A stretch of 61,732 nucleotides of DNA, taken from positions 1-61,732 of the forward strand of contig JAMPFS010000012.1 in NCBI GenBank assembly GCA_023664325.1, given 5' to 3'. Positions 48,732 through 58,506 of the stretch are shown in pieces. Position 1 is the stretch's first letter. Each line of letters begins with the position of its first letter. Position numbers and translations under genes: made by a program. The DNA is from Clostridium sp. (GTDB taxonomy: Bacteria > Bacillota > Clostridia > Lachnospirales > Lachnospiraceae). Below the pieces are notes generated by a model. It worked only from the letters and a program-made list of their open reading frames with translations, was not told the origin of the DNA and did not search any database.

Positions 48732-50453
48732 TTACTCTGCCAGCCTCACCTGCATACCATTCTCCAACGGTTTGGACGAGGTCGTCACTACGTTATCATA
48801 TTCGTACACTCCACCCGTCACGCCGGAAGAAGTATCGTCTGATGCCTGCACCTCCACATCTGCGCGTTTTACTTTGTAACGGTTGCCAAGCGGTGTTCCT
48901 TTCACCGTTACAATCAGGACAAACTTTCCCTTGCTGTCCTCACGGATGGCATTATTCGGCACAACAGCATCATACCGGTTGCTCTTTGTGCCGGCTGACA
49001 GTGCCAAAGTCTCCCCCGGATTCACATTTCCCTTTACCTCGAAGGTGATTAACATATTCTGGTTCGGATTATCAGGCGATGCCTTGATGCTTTTTACCGT
49101 CGCCTCAATATCATCATCCCATACATTTTCAACGGTTGCCTCGTCTCCTGCGCGAACCAGTTTTGCCTGTGGTTTCGTAACGGTCACATTGACAATATAT
49201 CCACTCTCAGCCAACTGTATCTTCGCAAGCGCTGCATCTGCCGTGACACTGTCGCCCTCCTTGCAGGCGATCTCGGACACCACACCATCTTCCTTCGCTT
49301 TTATTTCCTTTAAATCACTGCTCGTTTTTATTTTCTCAACTTTTGCTTTTTGCTTTTCAATCTTTTCCTTCGCTGCCTGCATATCCATATTATCCGACTG
49401 CTGGGTTAATGCATCATCTGACTGTTTTGTCTTCAAAGCCAGCAACATCTGTTCTAAGGCTTTCCGCTTTTCTTTCACCGTTTTTGCCGCATCCTCGGCT
49501 GTTGGCTTGGCGCTCAATTCCTCCACTTTGGCAGTTTTCTCAGCCAGGGTATCCTGCAATGTGGTTAGTGTTTTGGTTTCTTTTGTCAGGTTTTCCTTTA
49601 ACTGTGACACTGTCGCGCTTGTCGATTTTAACGCACTGGCTGTTGCCTTTGCATTTGCCAGATCCGTCTCCTTGTTGCTGACCTCTATCTCTTTATAACT
49701 GATTTCCCGTTCCTTACTTGTAACAGTCGCCTCCGGTTCATTCTCCAATTCCTCGCCCTGTTTTAAGGCAGCGAGATCATCCCTGAGATAAGAAAGTTCC
49801 TTTTTCAAATTATCCAGTTCACGGCTCAATGTCGTGACAGCTGCCTGCGCCTCATCATAGCTGCCGACCTCGCCATACGCATCTAATTTCTCCTGGATGC
49901 TGTCTACCTTTTTCTTCTGTGCATCTGCCTTTTTCTTCGCCTCTGAAGCTTCTTTTTTTGCGGTCTTCAGCTTCTTGGCATTGCTTGCAGCATCCTTCTG
50001 GTCATTGATTGCCTCTTGCAGATCTTCCTTTGCAGAAGCGATATCCATATTGTCACTGGTATAGTCCGGCGCATTTTTGAGCAAAGATTTCGCATAATCC
50101 AATTCCATCTGGTCAAGTGTTTCCTGTTCTGTGTTAAGCTCCGTATCTTCACCCTCCTCAAAGGTAAATAAGACATCCCCTGCCTTCACCTCCTGACCGG
50201 ATTCAATCTTCACCTCTTTTATGACTCTCGCTCCGCTTACCATAACCTCATAATCTGAATTTGTCTCTACCGTTCCCTGCCCACGCACCTTATTTGAAAC
50301 ATTTCCGGAAGAAACCGGCTCCGTTGACACCTCCGGCAGCGAATAATTCATAATCGTATTGGAAAAGAATGTCAGTATCAGCAGTACCACCAAAAATATG
50401 GCTGCCACCTTTTTCACAATCTGCTTTCTCGTTGATTCCGTCTCTTTCTCCAT
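48732..50453 (-). CDS. HlyD-like membrane fusion / adaptor protein
   Basis: 573 residues. A membrane helix near the N-terminus (IFLVVLLILTFFSNTIMNYS) is followed by a lipoyl-like half (ARVIKEVKIESGQEVKAGDV). A very long coiled coil (about 115-375; heptads rich in Lys, Glu and Ala) comes next, then the second lipoyl half (IKAKEDGVVSEIACKEGDSV) and the beta-barrel and membrane-proximal domains to the end. Gram-positive adaptors of this kind cooperate with MacB-type exporters. It lies between the sugar permeases and the MacB-core gene. Confidence 0.88.
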   Translation of the reverse strand: MEKETESTRKQIVKKVAAIFLVVLLILTFFSNTIMNYSLPEVSTEPVSSGNVSNKVRGQGTVETNSDYEVMVSGARVIKEVKIESGQEVKAGDVLFTFEEGEDTELNTEQETLDQMELDYAKSLLKNAPDYTSDNMDIASAKEDLQEAINDQKDAASNAKKLKTAKKEASEAKKKADAQKKKVDSIQEKLDAYGEVGSYDEAQAAVTTLSRELDNLKKELSYLRDDLAALKQGEELENEPEATVTSKEREISYKEIEVSNKETDLANAKATASALKSTSATVSQLKENLTKETKTLTTLQDTLAEKTAKVEELSAKPTAEDAAKTVKEKRKALEQMLLALKTKQSDDALTQQSDNMDMQAAKEKIEKQKAKVEKIKTSSDLKEIKAKEDGVVSEIACKEGDSVTADAALAKIQLAESGYIVNVTVTKPQAKLVRAGDEATVENVWDDDIEATVKSIKASPDNPNQNMLITFEVKGNVNPGETLALSAGTKSNRYDAVVPNNAIREDSKGKFVLIVTVKGTPLGNRYKVKRADVEVQASDDTSSGVTGGVYEYDNVVTTSSKPLENGMQVRLAE

Positions 50454-50463
50454 CGTTAACCTC

Positions 50464-51369
50464 CTAGCCCTTTACACTTCCGGAATAGGAAATACCATCT
50501 ACTAAGTACTCCTCACCGTAAAGGAAAATCAATATTGTTGGCACCATATAAATGGTTGCAACAGCAAATGCAAGTCCCACCTCACCACTGTTAATCTGCG
50601 AAAGGAATACCGAAAGCGGATGTTTGTCCGCATCAGACAGCATAATAAGCGGCTGCTCTACCATATTCCAGTAATCAATAAATACCAGGATTGCCACGGA
50701 TGCAATTGCGCCCTTGCAAAGCGGGATACACACTCTTGTAAAAATCTGCCATTCGTTTGCGCCGTCAAGCTTTGCCGCCTCAATCAGTGAGCTTGGTATC
50801 CTCCGCATGAATTTCGTCAGCAGATACACACTAAACGGAGCAAATATGCCCGGTAAAATAATAGACCATCTTGTGTCTAATGTATTCATCCAATCCGCTA
50901 CCAGATAATTTGGCACTAAGGTAACCTGATAGGGCATTAACATCAATGCTACATACAGAAAAAAAACGATTTCCTTTAATCTGCCCCGAAAACGCATAAA
51001 ACTATAAGAAGCGCCCAGGGCAATCAAAATCTGAAAAATCACAATCGGTACCGTAAGAATCACCGAATTCCAGAATTTCAACAGATATTCCGGACTCTTG
51101 AGCAGCACTGTAATATACTGTGAAAAATCCACCATATCCGGAATAAACTTAAGGTTTACCCGCTCCGCAATATAGTCCGTATTGCGCTCTCCGTATTCCG
51201 TCTCCTGATATTGGTTAAAAATCACGCCGTAATTTGTGCTGATTTCCGAGGATGCCATAAAAGAATTGGCAATCGTTAAAATAGTCGGCAGCAAAAAGGA
51301 TACCGCAAAGACAAACGCTATAACCGTCAGCAGGATTTTCTTGAAGATATTTTTTTTCTTACGGTTCAT
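50464..51369 (-). CDS. Carbohydrate ABC transporter permease, MalG type
   Basis: 301 residues with six membrane helices. The EAA loop is LIEAAKLDGANEWQIFTRVCI, which contacts the ATPase. The large extracytoplasmic loop after the first helix is acidic. It forms the second half of a CUT1 importer with the preceding permease, whose gene it overlaps. The nucleotide-binding subunit is absent locally, as is usual when a shared MsmX/UgpC-like ATPase serves many importers. Confidence 0.9.
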   Translation of the reverse strand: MNRKKKNIFKKILLTVIAFVFAVSFLLPTILTIANSFMASSEISTNYGVIFNQYQETEYGERNTDYIAERVNLKFIPDMVDFSQYITVLLKSPEYLLKFWNSVILTVPIVIFQILIALGASYSFMRFRGRLKEIVFFLYVALMLMPYQVTLVPNYLVADWMNTLDTRWSIILPGIFAPFSVYLLTKFMRRIPSSLIEAAKLDGANEWQIFTRVCIPLCKGAIASVAILVFIDYWNMVEQPLIMLSDADKHPLSVFLSQINSGEVGLAFAVATIYMVPTILIFLYGEEYLVDGISYSGSVKG

Positions 51370-52325
51370 CAGCCTTCCACATCCTTTCCGAATTTATCTT
51401 CAGCTATAAACAAAAGCGCAATAACCAGTGCCATAACCAATGCCATAATGATTGCCGCTGCCGATAACTTCTGATAATCTAACGAGTCAAAGGTATTGTT
51501 CATGAAATGCTGAAGCATATACAGTGTATCATACGGATATCTTCCCGTTAGCAGATAGACTTCACGAAATACCTTAAAGGAATTAATCAATGACAAAATT
51601 GCCACAAACAATATCGTAGATGACAAATACCGAAGCTTGATATACCAAAACTTCTGAAACTCCGAAGCGCTTTCCAATGTTGCCACCTCTAAGACATCCT
51701 TTGGAATCGCATTTAAGGCAGCCATAAAAAGTATCATATTGTAACCTAAATTCTTCCACAAAAATAAAATAACAATGACAAGCTGGCTGTAAGAAGATTT
51801 GAACCAGTCAATCGGCGCTGCGCCTAAATGCCCGGCAAATTCATTGATGGCTCCGTGATAATCAAACAACACCTGCCAGATTAACACGATGGATGCAACC
51901 GGAACCATCATCGGGCTTAAGAAAAAAGTCCGAAACTGGCTGCGCATTGGAATATTCTGTTCCAGAAGGATTGCCATAGCCAGGGAAAGAATTACCGCTA
52001 ACGGCACAGCCGTCACGGAAAAGGTTGCCGTATTTTTAGCTGCCTGTAAGAAAGCCGAATTATGGAATAAACTAATAAAATTATCTACAAACACAAACTC
52101 ATGGTTAATCGGATTATCCACAAATGCATAATAGATAATGACAAAAAACGGAACAATAAAAAATACCATGACGCCAATCAGGCTTGGCGACAGAAATAAA
52201 ATCTCCTGCTTCCGTTCTTTTTTACTTCTTTTCGGTTTCGTATAACGAAGCTCCGTATTCTCTTCCTGTGTGCTGTCTGTGATACCGCTTTTCGGCATCC
52301 GCAGTTTCTTTTTTCGCTCCGGCAC
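51369..52325 (-). CDS. Sugar ABC transporter permease, MalF type
   Basis: 318 residues with a GTG start (GGGAGG 9 bases upstream). Six membrane helices after a basic N-terminus; the EAA loop is LEVATLESASEFQKFWYIKLRY. It pairs with the MalG-type permease encoded next. Follows the solute-binding lipoprotein gene by 73 bases. Confidence 0.9.
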   Translation of the reverse strand: MPERKKKLRMPKSGITDSTQEENTELRYTKPKRSKKERKQEILFLSPSLIGVMVFFIVPFFVIIYYAFVDNPINHEFVFVDNFISLFHNSAFLQAAKNTATFSVTAVPLAVILSLAMAILLEQNIPMRSQFRTFFLSPMMVPVASIVLIWQVLFDYHGAINEFAGHLGAAPIDWFKSSYSQLVIVILFLWKNLGYNMILFMAALNAIPKDVLEVATLESASEFQKFWYIKLRYLSSTILFVAILSLINSFKVFREVYLLTGRYPYDTLYMLQHFMNNTFDSLDYQKLSAAAIIMALVMALVIALLFIAEDKFGKDVEG

Positions 52326-52398
52326 TTTCCTCTGCCTCCCATAACATCAAGCAGGGCTGCCGCATAAAATGCGGCGACCCTTAAAAATCATATAGTAA

Positions 52399-54879
52399 CT
52401 AACGGTTTTCATTCACATAAGTTTTTACACGGTTCTGGATAATATCTGCCGTTTCATCCAGACTCTTATCCCCGGAAAAATATGCCTTGCTCTCTTCCAC
52501 AATAATATCAATGATTGGCTGGTTCCATCCGCCAATTTTTTTCGTATTATTGATCAGGTCCATATACATATCAACGTCCTCCTGGGAGGATGGTTCAATC
52601 TTAACCTCTAAATCATCCCAGCCCCATGAGCTGTCAACCACTTCATGTTCCACACCATATTCATCCTTAAATTTCTCCGTTGCCATTGCAATCTGATTCT
52701 TAAATTCCAGCGCATCCTTCCGGCTCGGCGCATTCCACATCATGCCATCGCTGACTTCCTTACACTGGTAATCCTTTGTCATAAAGGTGCGGATAAATTC
52801 CCATGCCCCCTCTTTTACCTCTGACTTGGAATAGATTCCCATATTACTGCTTACTGAGAAATAAGAACCCTCTTTTTCATCATCCGGGTATCCGATAAAG
52901 GTAATATCCCCATCATACATCTTTTTGTACATCTGGATCGATTCCAGATCAATACTGCCCTCGTTAAACAGTATCTTTCCCTCCTTAATCAGGGCTGGCG
53001 TACTTGGATAATCGTCGTCATTATATTCCGGTTCCTCAGCAGTACCGGTATTGCAAAGTTCCAGGATGTCTTTGAAATCCTGGCTGTCAAAGCTGCATTC
53101 CCCGGTTGCCCAGTCCACAAAATCATTCGTTGCATTGCCAGCGAAACTGTATAACATCATTTCCTTACTCTCAGAAGAAAACGGTCTCACGCCTTCCCCC
53201 TTTTCTTTTAACAATTTCTTCAAATCCTCAAATGTCCAGCCCATTTCCGTGCCGACATCCGCTGTTGCCGCTGTCAGGGTTGACACCGAAAAAGATGGTG
53301 TCACATAGTACATTTTGCCATCAATTTCCATTGCCTCTCTCAAAGAGTCTACGATATCATCCGGATTGATTTCATCATCCTTCTCGATATACGGCGTCAA
53401 ATCCTCCAATAATCCTTTTGAGGCATACTGCTCAGCCGGCAATTGACTCAGACAGATAATATCTGCCACATTGCCTGCAATAATATCCGCATTCATCTTT
53501 GTCTGGGCATCTTCCTCCTCAGAGTAATCCGTAATCTCAATCTGATACTGATCGCTGTTTTCGTTAAACTCCATTGCCGCCTTTTTGATGTCATCATCCA
53601 CCCACATCATTGCCATACTGATCTTTTGCTTATCCTTAATGGTTGACGGATCCACCTTGCTGTACACGACCATCTTACTTCCGTCATCAGCCCATGTATT
53701 GCACAAAAATCTGCCGTCCGTAAACGGAACCATATTATAGAGGGTGTCCGTGTTGATATTAGATGCCATATAATCCAAAAGCTTTGTCAGCTTCTTCTCA
53801 GCTATGTTGTACCCATAGATACCGGAATCATCCTTACAGTAGAAGTCATAATCGTTCATCCCATTCATTAAGGACTCACTGCTGTTAAATCCCTGCTTGC
53901 CAATGTCATATTTCTCGCCCCATGCTTTGCCTTCAACATCAATCGCCTGTACAAAGGTTCCCTCGTCTCCTTCTTTGTAACTAACGTAACCAACTATAAT
54001 CCTGCCGTCTAATGTCCTGGCAGCGCCTTCCATCCACGCATCATTCTCCGCCTTCAGGTCACAGACCGGCTTGCCGCTCTTATCCAACACCTTAACGGCA
54101 TTATTGAGTACAAAGACCAGATTTCCCTTATCATCCATAAGCATCTTACTAATATAATTCTCCTCGTCAAGTTGCAGGGTTTCTGTCACATCTATCCTGT
54201 CAGATACCTTGCCGCTTTCGTCTGCCTGTATCAGGGAATAAAGTGACATATCCTTTTTCTCATCATAAGAAGAATATAAATATGTAAAAGTGCCGTCCCC
54301 AGCCGGACACATATAATACATATATTCATTTTCTTCTGTCTCTGGCAGGGAAAGCTCCCTTAAATCACTGCCATCCAAATTTGCGCAATACAGACGTTCT
54401 ACCGAGGTTCCATCCGGTTCTTCCATATCTTCTTCATCCTCTGCTTCGGATGTATCCTGCTCGGTTGTTTCTGCTTCCTCTCCGGCATCTGCGCTCTCTG
54501 TCGCTGCTTCTGTCGTTGTTTCATCTCCGGCATCCGCATCCTGACTCTCTGTCGTTGCCTCGTCTCCGGCATCCACGCTCTCTGTTGTCGCTTCGTCTCC
54601 GGCATCCGCTGCTTCTGTCGTATCACCAGTGGTTCCCTCAATCCACTCATATGTCGTGATATACAATTTGTCATTTTCTACCCAAAAAGTACTCGAGTCT
54701 CCCTGTATGCCATCCAGAGTAAAATCCTCTGCGGCATATACCATTTCTTTCGTATCTTCCCCACTGCTGTCCTTTTTTTTGCCGCCACCATCTGATTTAC
54801 TGCCGCAGCCTGCCATAGAAATCATCATTGCCGCTGTAAGCATAAGCGCTGTTGTTCTTTTCACGATTCCTTTTTTCAT
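52399..54879 (-). CDS. Extracellular solute-binding lipoprotein with N-terminal beta domain and acidic repeat linker
   Basis: 826 residues, much longer than ordinary CUT1 binding proteins (about 430). The lipobox is SMAGC (Cys 25). Residues 45-390 form an extra domain with beta-propeller-like strands, interrupted at about 87-155 by an acidic Ala-Gly-Asp-Glu-Thr repeat. Residues about 400-826 are a family 1 solute-binding domain (KISMAMMWVDDDIKKAAMEF, YASKGLLEDLTPYIEKDDEI, YYVTPSFSVSTLTAATADVG). It should capture a ligand for the two permeases downstream. The pseudogene at 19261-21437 is a paralogue without the acidic insert. Confidence 0.88.
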   Translation of the reverse strand: MKKGIVKRTTALMLTAAMMISMAGCGSKSDGGGKKKDSSGEDTKEMVYAAEDFTLDGIQGDSSTFWVENDKLYITTYEWIEGTTGDTTEAADAGDEATTESVDAGDEATTESQDADAGDETTTEAATESADAGEEAETTEQDTSEAEDEEDMEEPDGTSVERLYCANLDGSDLRELSLPETEENEYMYYMCPAGDGTFTYLYSSYDEKKDMSLYSLIQADESGKVSDRIDVTETLQLDEENYISKMLMDDKGNLVFVLNNAVKVLDKSGKPVCDLKAENDAWMEGAARTLDGRIIVGYVSYKEGDEGTFVQAIDVEGKAWGEKYDIGKQGFNSSESLMNGMNDYDFYCKDDSGIYGYNIAEKKLTKLLDYMASNINTDTLYNMVPFTDGRFLCNTWADDGSKMVVYSKVDPSTIKDKQKISMAMMWVDDDIKKAAMEFNENSDQYQIEITDYSEEEDAQTKMNADIIAGNVADIICLSQLPAEQYASKGLLEDLTPYIEKDDEINPDDIVDSLREAMEIDGKMYYVTPSFSVSTLTAATADVGTEMGWTFEDLKKLLKEKGEGVRPFSSESKEMMLYSFAGNATNDFVDWATGECSFDSQDFKDILELCNTGTAEEPEYNDDDYPSTPALIKEGKILFNEGSIDLESIQMYKKMYDGDITFIGYPDDEKEGSYFSVSSNMGIYSKSEVKEGAWEFIRTFMTKDYQCKEVSDGMMWNAPSRKDALEFKNQIAMATEKFKDEYGVEHEVVDSSWGWDDLEVKIEPSSQEDVDMYMDLINNTKKIGGWNQPIIDIIVEESKAYFSGDKSLDETADIIQNRVKTYVNENR
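54415..54621 (-). repeat. In-frame tandem repeat coding the acidic linker of the solute-binding protein
   Basis: Repeating codon blocks for DAGDEATTES-like units, at least four degenerate copies, inserted between YEWIEG and SVERLYCANLDG. The paralogous pseudogene has only a short turn here. Confidence 0.75.
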
Positions 54880-55034
54880 ACTTAAACCTCTCTTTTATTA
54901 TTCAGGTGATTGTACAATTTCCCTTTTTTATGATGATATCCATACTATACCACATATTGTTGATTCCCGCTATATCTTGTGCCTTTTCTTAAGAAAATTA
55001 TCAGAATCCATTTATTTTTCTGTAAGAAACAGGC

Positions 55035-55080
55035 AAAAAAGGCTGTATTTCAGCTCATTCCAGCTAAAATACAGCCTTTA
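55035..55080 (-). terminator. Rho-independent terminator after ilvE
   Basis: Minus-strand AAAGGCTGTATTTTAGCT pairs with AGCTGAAATACAGCC, followed by TTTTTT. Confidence 0.85.
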
Positions 55081-55113
55081 CAATTTCAAAGATTACATAT
55101 CATGATAAATGGT

Positions 55114-56136
55114 TTACTGAATCTCCTTAATCCAGCCCTCCAAAGCTTCAATCCGCCCCATCTGGATGCCGGTCAGGGTGTCATATAATTTCTTGGTTAC
55201 CGGACCCATCTCATCCATTCCGCTTGGGAAACAGATTTCCTTTCCGTGGTCAACAATCTTGCCAACCGGTGAAATAACGGCAGCCGTTCCACAAAGCCCA
55301 CACTCGGCAAAATCCTTAACCTCATCAAAGAGTACCTCTCTGTGTTCCACTTCCATGTTCAGATACTTTTCTGCTACGGTCATCAAAGAACGGCGGGTAA
55401 TAGATGGTAAAATACTGTCTGATTTCGGTGTTACAAACTTTCCATCTTTCGTGATGAAAATAAAGTTTGCGCCGCCTGTCTCCTCTACTTTCGTACGGGT
55501 TGCAGCATCTAAATACATGTTCTCTGCATAACCCTGATTATGCGCATCCACAATTGCATGCAGGCTCATTGCATAATTCAGTCCTGCCTTAATGTGACCG
55601 GTTCCATGAGGAGCTGCACGGTCAAAATCACTGACACGGATCGTAATCGGCTTTGCGCCGCCTTTGAAATACGGTCCTACCGGCGTTACAAAAATACGGA
55701 ACTGATACTCATCAGCCGGTTTTACGCCAATGACCGGATTGCTTCCAAACATATATGGTCGGATATATAAAGTTGCCCCTGAACCATAAGGAGGCACATA
55801 TTCAATATTCGCTTTTACCACCTTTTCCACAGCTTCTACAAACTTATCCTCCGGAAATACCGGCATCTCGAGCCGTTTACAGGTGTCTGCCATTCTCTGC
55901 GCATTCAAGTCCGGTCTGAAACATACAATACGTCCATCTTCCGTCGTATATGCCTTAAGACCTTCAAAACAGGTCTGCGCATACTGTAACACACCGGCAC
56001 ATTCATTAATGGTAACCATAGGATCGGAGATCAATGCGCCCTCATCCCATTTACCATCCTTATAATTCGCCACAAATCTCTGCTCTGTCTCCATATAGTT
56101 AAAACCAATATTTGCCCAATCAATGTTTTTACTCAT
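55114..56136 (-). CDS. ilvE: Branched-chain amino acid aminotransferase
   Basis: 340 residues, the fold-type IV PLP enzyme of the longer (bcaT/IlvE group II) class. The PLP lysine is in TGHIKAGLNYAMSLHAIVDA. Other motifs: YMFGSNPVIGVKPADEYQFR, YLDAATRTKVEETGGANFIF and FAECGLCGTAAVISPVGKIV. It performs the last step of valine, leucine and isoleucine synthesis. ATG start; a likely promoter (TTGCAT, 17-base spacer, TAAACT) lies in the 230-base gap before it. No T-box or other riboswitch was recognised in that gap. Confidence 0.97.
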   Translation of the reverse strand: MSKNIDWANIGFNYMETEQRFVANYKDGKWDEGALISDPMVTINECAGVLQYAQTCFEGLKAYTTEDGRIVCFRPDLNAQRMADTCKRLEMPVFPEDKFVEAVEKVVKANIEYVPPYGSGATLYIRPYMFGSNPVIGVKPADEYQFRIFVTPVGPYFKGGAKPITIRVSDFDRAAPHGTGHIKAGLNYAMSLHAIVDAHNQGYAENMYLDAATRTKVEETGGANFIFITKDGKFVTPKSDSILPSITRRSLMTVAEKYLNMEVEHREVLFDEVKDFAECGLCGTAAVISPVGKIVDHGKEICFPSGMDEMGPVTKKLYDTLTGIQMGRIEALEGWIKEIQ

Positions 56137-56368
56137 CCAAAAAACTCCCTTTCTTCGGCAGTCTCACAACAAGCTTGTTGCCCGCATCTGTTGCATTGCC
56201 TTTTCCATATTCTATCGCTTTTTTCAGTTTACCACTGTCCTATTGTGAATGCAAGAATAAATGTTGTATTCTATTCAACACAAAGATGATTTTCTTTCAT
56301 CCTTGTACAACGGATATTCCGTTATGCCAAAAGCTCCTGCATTTCCACCCTGTCATCCAAAAAAAGCC

Positions 56369-57586
56369 TTATAGCGCCTTAATTCTCTTGACAGCTTCCA
56401 GGGTATTCTCATAGCTTCCAAACGCAGTCAATCGGAAATAGCCCTCGCCGCTTGGCCCAAATCCGGAACCCGGTGTTCCGACAATATTTGCATTTTCTAA
56501 TAAGTAGTCAAAAAACTCCCATGAATTCATGCCCTCTGTTGTTTTCAGCCAGATATATGGCGCATTGACACCGCCGGAAACCGTAAAGCCTGCCTCTGCC
56601 AGACCTTCCTTAATAATTTTAGCATTATTCATATAATAAGCAATCTGCTCTGCGGTCTGCCTCTTACCTTCCTCACTGTATACCGCTTCGCCCGCGCGCT
56701 GGATAATATATGGCGCGCCATTAAATTTAGTTCCATGCCGCCTTGCCCAAAGCGCATTTAGGGAAGTTCCGTCTTTCGCCTTCAATTCTTTTGGAACCAC
56801 AGTATATCCAAGACGTGTTCCCGTAAATCCGGCATTCTTGGAAAAACTTTTCAGCTCAATTGCACAGGTCTTTGCGCCCTCACACTCATAGATTGTGTGT
56901 GGCACATCCGCCTCGCTGATATATGCTTCATAAGCCGCATCATAGATAATCACTGCTCCCACCCTATTTGCATAATCAACCCACTCCTGCAACTGTGCCT
57001 TTTTAATCGTTGCGCCTGTTGGATTGTTTGGAAAACACAGATAAATAATATCCGGTGTTTCCTGTGGTATTTCCGGCGCAAAATTGTGTTCTGCCTTACA
57101 TGGCATATAGATCACATCACTCCAAAGCTCGGTATCCGGATCATATGTGCCGGTTCTTCCTGCCATAACATTTGTATCCACATAAACCGGATAAACCGGA
57201 TCACAGACAGCAATTTTATTATCAACAGCAAAGATTTCCTGGATATTTCCGGAATCACATTTCGCCCCGTCACTGACAAAGATTTCATCCATGGCAATCT
57301 CTGCTCCACGGGCTGCATAATCATGTTTTGCAATTGCGCTTCGCAAAAATTCATACCCGAGATCCGGTGCATATCCCTTAAAAGTCTCTTTCACTGCCAT
57401 CTCATCTACTGCCTTGTGAAGACTGTCAATAATGGCAGGAGCAAGCGGCTGTGTCACATCCCCAATCCCCAGGGAAATAACCTCCTTATCCGGATTTGCT
57501 TCCTTATATGCATTTACCTTTCTGCCAATTGTGGAAAACAAATAGCTCCCCGGCAGTTTTAAATAATTGTCATTTACCTTAAACAT
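56369..57586 (-). CDS. dapL: LL-diaminopimelate aminotransferase
   Basis: 405 residues, fold-type I PLP enzyme. The PLP lysine is in ELKSFSKNAGFTGTRLGYTV. Upstream motifs: YLCFPNNPTGATIKKAQL and VIIYDAAYEAYISEADVPHT, and the ending GPSGEGYFRLTAFGS. It converts tetrahydrodipicolinate directly to LL-diaminopimelate, bypassing the acyl-blocked steps. Adjacent to dapF, the next step of the same route to meso-diaminopimelate and lysine. Confidence 0.97.
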   Translation of the reverse strand: MFKVNDNYLKLPGSYLFSTIGRKVNAYKEANPDKEVISLGIGDVTQPLAPAIIDSLHKAVDEMAVKETFKGYAPDLGYEFLRSAIAKHDYAARGAEIAMDEIFVSDGAKCDSGNIQEIFAVDNKIAVCDPVYPVYVDTNVMAGRTGTYDPDTELWSDVIYMPCKAEHNFAPEIPQETPDIIYLCFPNNPTGATIKKAQLQEWVDYANRVGAVIIYDAAYEAYISEADVPHTIYECEGAKTCAIELKSFSKNAGFTGTRLGYTVVPKELKAKDGTSLNALWARRHGTKFNGAPYIIQRAGEAVYSEEGKRQTAEQIAYYMNNAKIIKEGLAEAGFTVSGGVNAPYIWLKTTEGMNSWEFFDYLLENANIVGTPGSGFGPSGEGYFRLTAFGSYENTLEAVKRIKAL

Positions 57587-57628
57587 AATATCCTCCTTTT
57601 TTCTTCCTGTTCTTATGCCGCAAAATCT

Positions 57629-58462
57629 CTACAGCGGAATCTCTCCATCAAAAACCACCTTTGCAGGCCCTGTCATATACACCAGATCTGCTTCCCGATC
57701 CCATCTCACTTTCAAATCGCCGCCAAGCAGATGCACAGTAATTTCATCATCTGTCAACCCATTTAAAACACACGCCACTGTCGAAGCGCAAGCCCCTGTT
57801 CCACATGCCAACGTCTCTCCGGATCCCCTCTCCCAGACACGCATGTTCACTGTCTTTCTGTCCAGAACCTGTATAAATTCTGCATTGACACGGTTGGGAA
57901 ATACTTCATGCTTTTCAAACTTTGCTCCAACGGTTTCCAAAGGAAATTCTGCTGTATCCCCCACAAAGACAACACAATGTGGATTTCCCATAGAAACACA
58001 GGTCATCTCATAAGTTACTCCATCCACTTCAATCGGTTCTTTTACTAAAATATCCTTATTTGATTTCACCGGAATTTTGGCAGGCATAAGCTCGGGTGCT
58101 CCCATATTCACTGTTACCAAATCTACCTTCCCATTTTCCACCTTCAAATCCAGATACTTGATTCCGGCAAGCGTTTCCACCGAAATACTGGTCTTATCTG
58201 TTAAGCCATAGTCATATACATACTTCGCCACACAGCGGATTCCATTCCCACACATCTCAGACCTCGAGCCATCCGCATTGTACATTTCCATACAAAAGTC
58301 AGCAATGGTTGATGGCTTAATCAAAATCAACCCATCCGAGCCAATGCCAAAATGCCGGTCACTCACTTTTACCGCTGTCTTGGATGGATTTTCCACAGAT
58401 TCCGCCAGACAATTTACATATACATAATCATTTCCAAGACCTTCCATTTTTGTAAATCTCAT
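57629..58462 (-). CDS. dapF: Diaminopimelate epimerase
   Basis: 277 residues. Both catalytic cysteines are visible: SEMCGNGIRCVAKYVYDYGL and LACGTGACASTVACV. N-terminal FTKMEGLGNDYVYVNCLAES is the usual start. It interconverts LL- and meso-diaminopimelate for peptidoglycan and lysine. It lies between the ANTAR gene and dapL, 42 bases from the latter. Confidence 0.98.
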   Translation of the reverse strand: MRFTKMEGLGNDYVYVNCLAESVENPSKTAVKVSDRHFGIGSDGLILIKPSTIADFCMEMYNADGSRSEMCGNGIRCVAKYVYDYGLTDKTSISVETLAGIKYLDLKVENGKVDLVTVNMGAPELMPAKIPVKSNKDILVKEPIEVDGVTYEMTCVSMGNPHCVVFVGDTAEFPLETVGAKFEKHEVFPNRVNAEFIQVLDRKTVNMRVWERGSGETLACGTGACASTVACVLNGLTDDEITVHLLGGDLKVRWDREADLVYMTGPAKVVFDGEIPL

Positions 58463-58506
58463 ATTTCTCTCCTTTCCAAAGAAGTTTATATCAGTGATTG
58501 CGAAAG

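Noticed and set aside
48883..49698. 271-codon plus-strand frame opposite the HlyD-like gene
   Set aside because: Arises from the biased Lys/Glu/Ala codons of the coiled coil read in reverse; Ser/Phe-rich peptide with no domain.
56137..56368. T-box or other riboswitch upstream of ilvE
   Set aside because: No specifier loop or T-box sequence was seen; only a plausible promoter.
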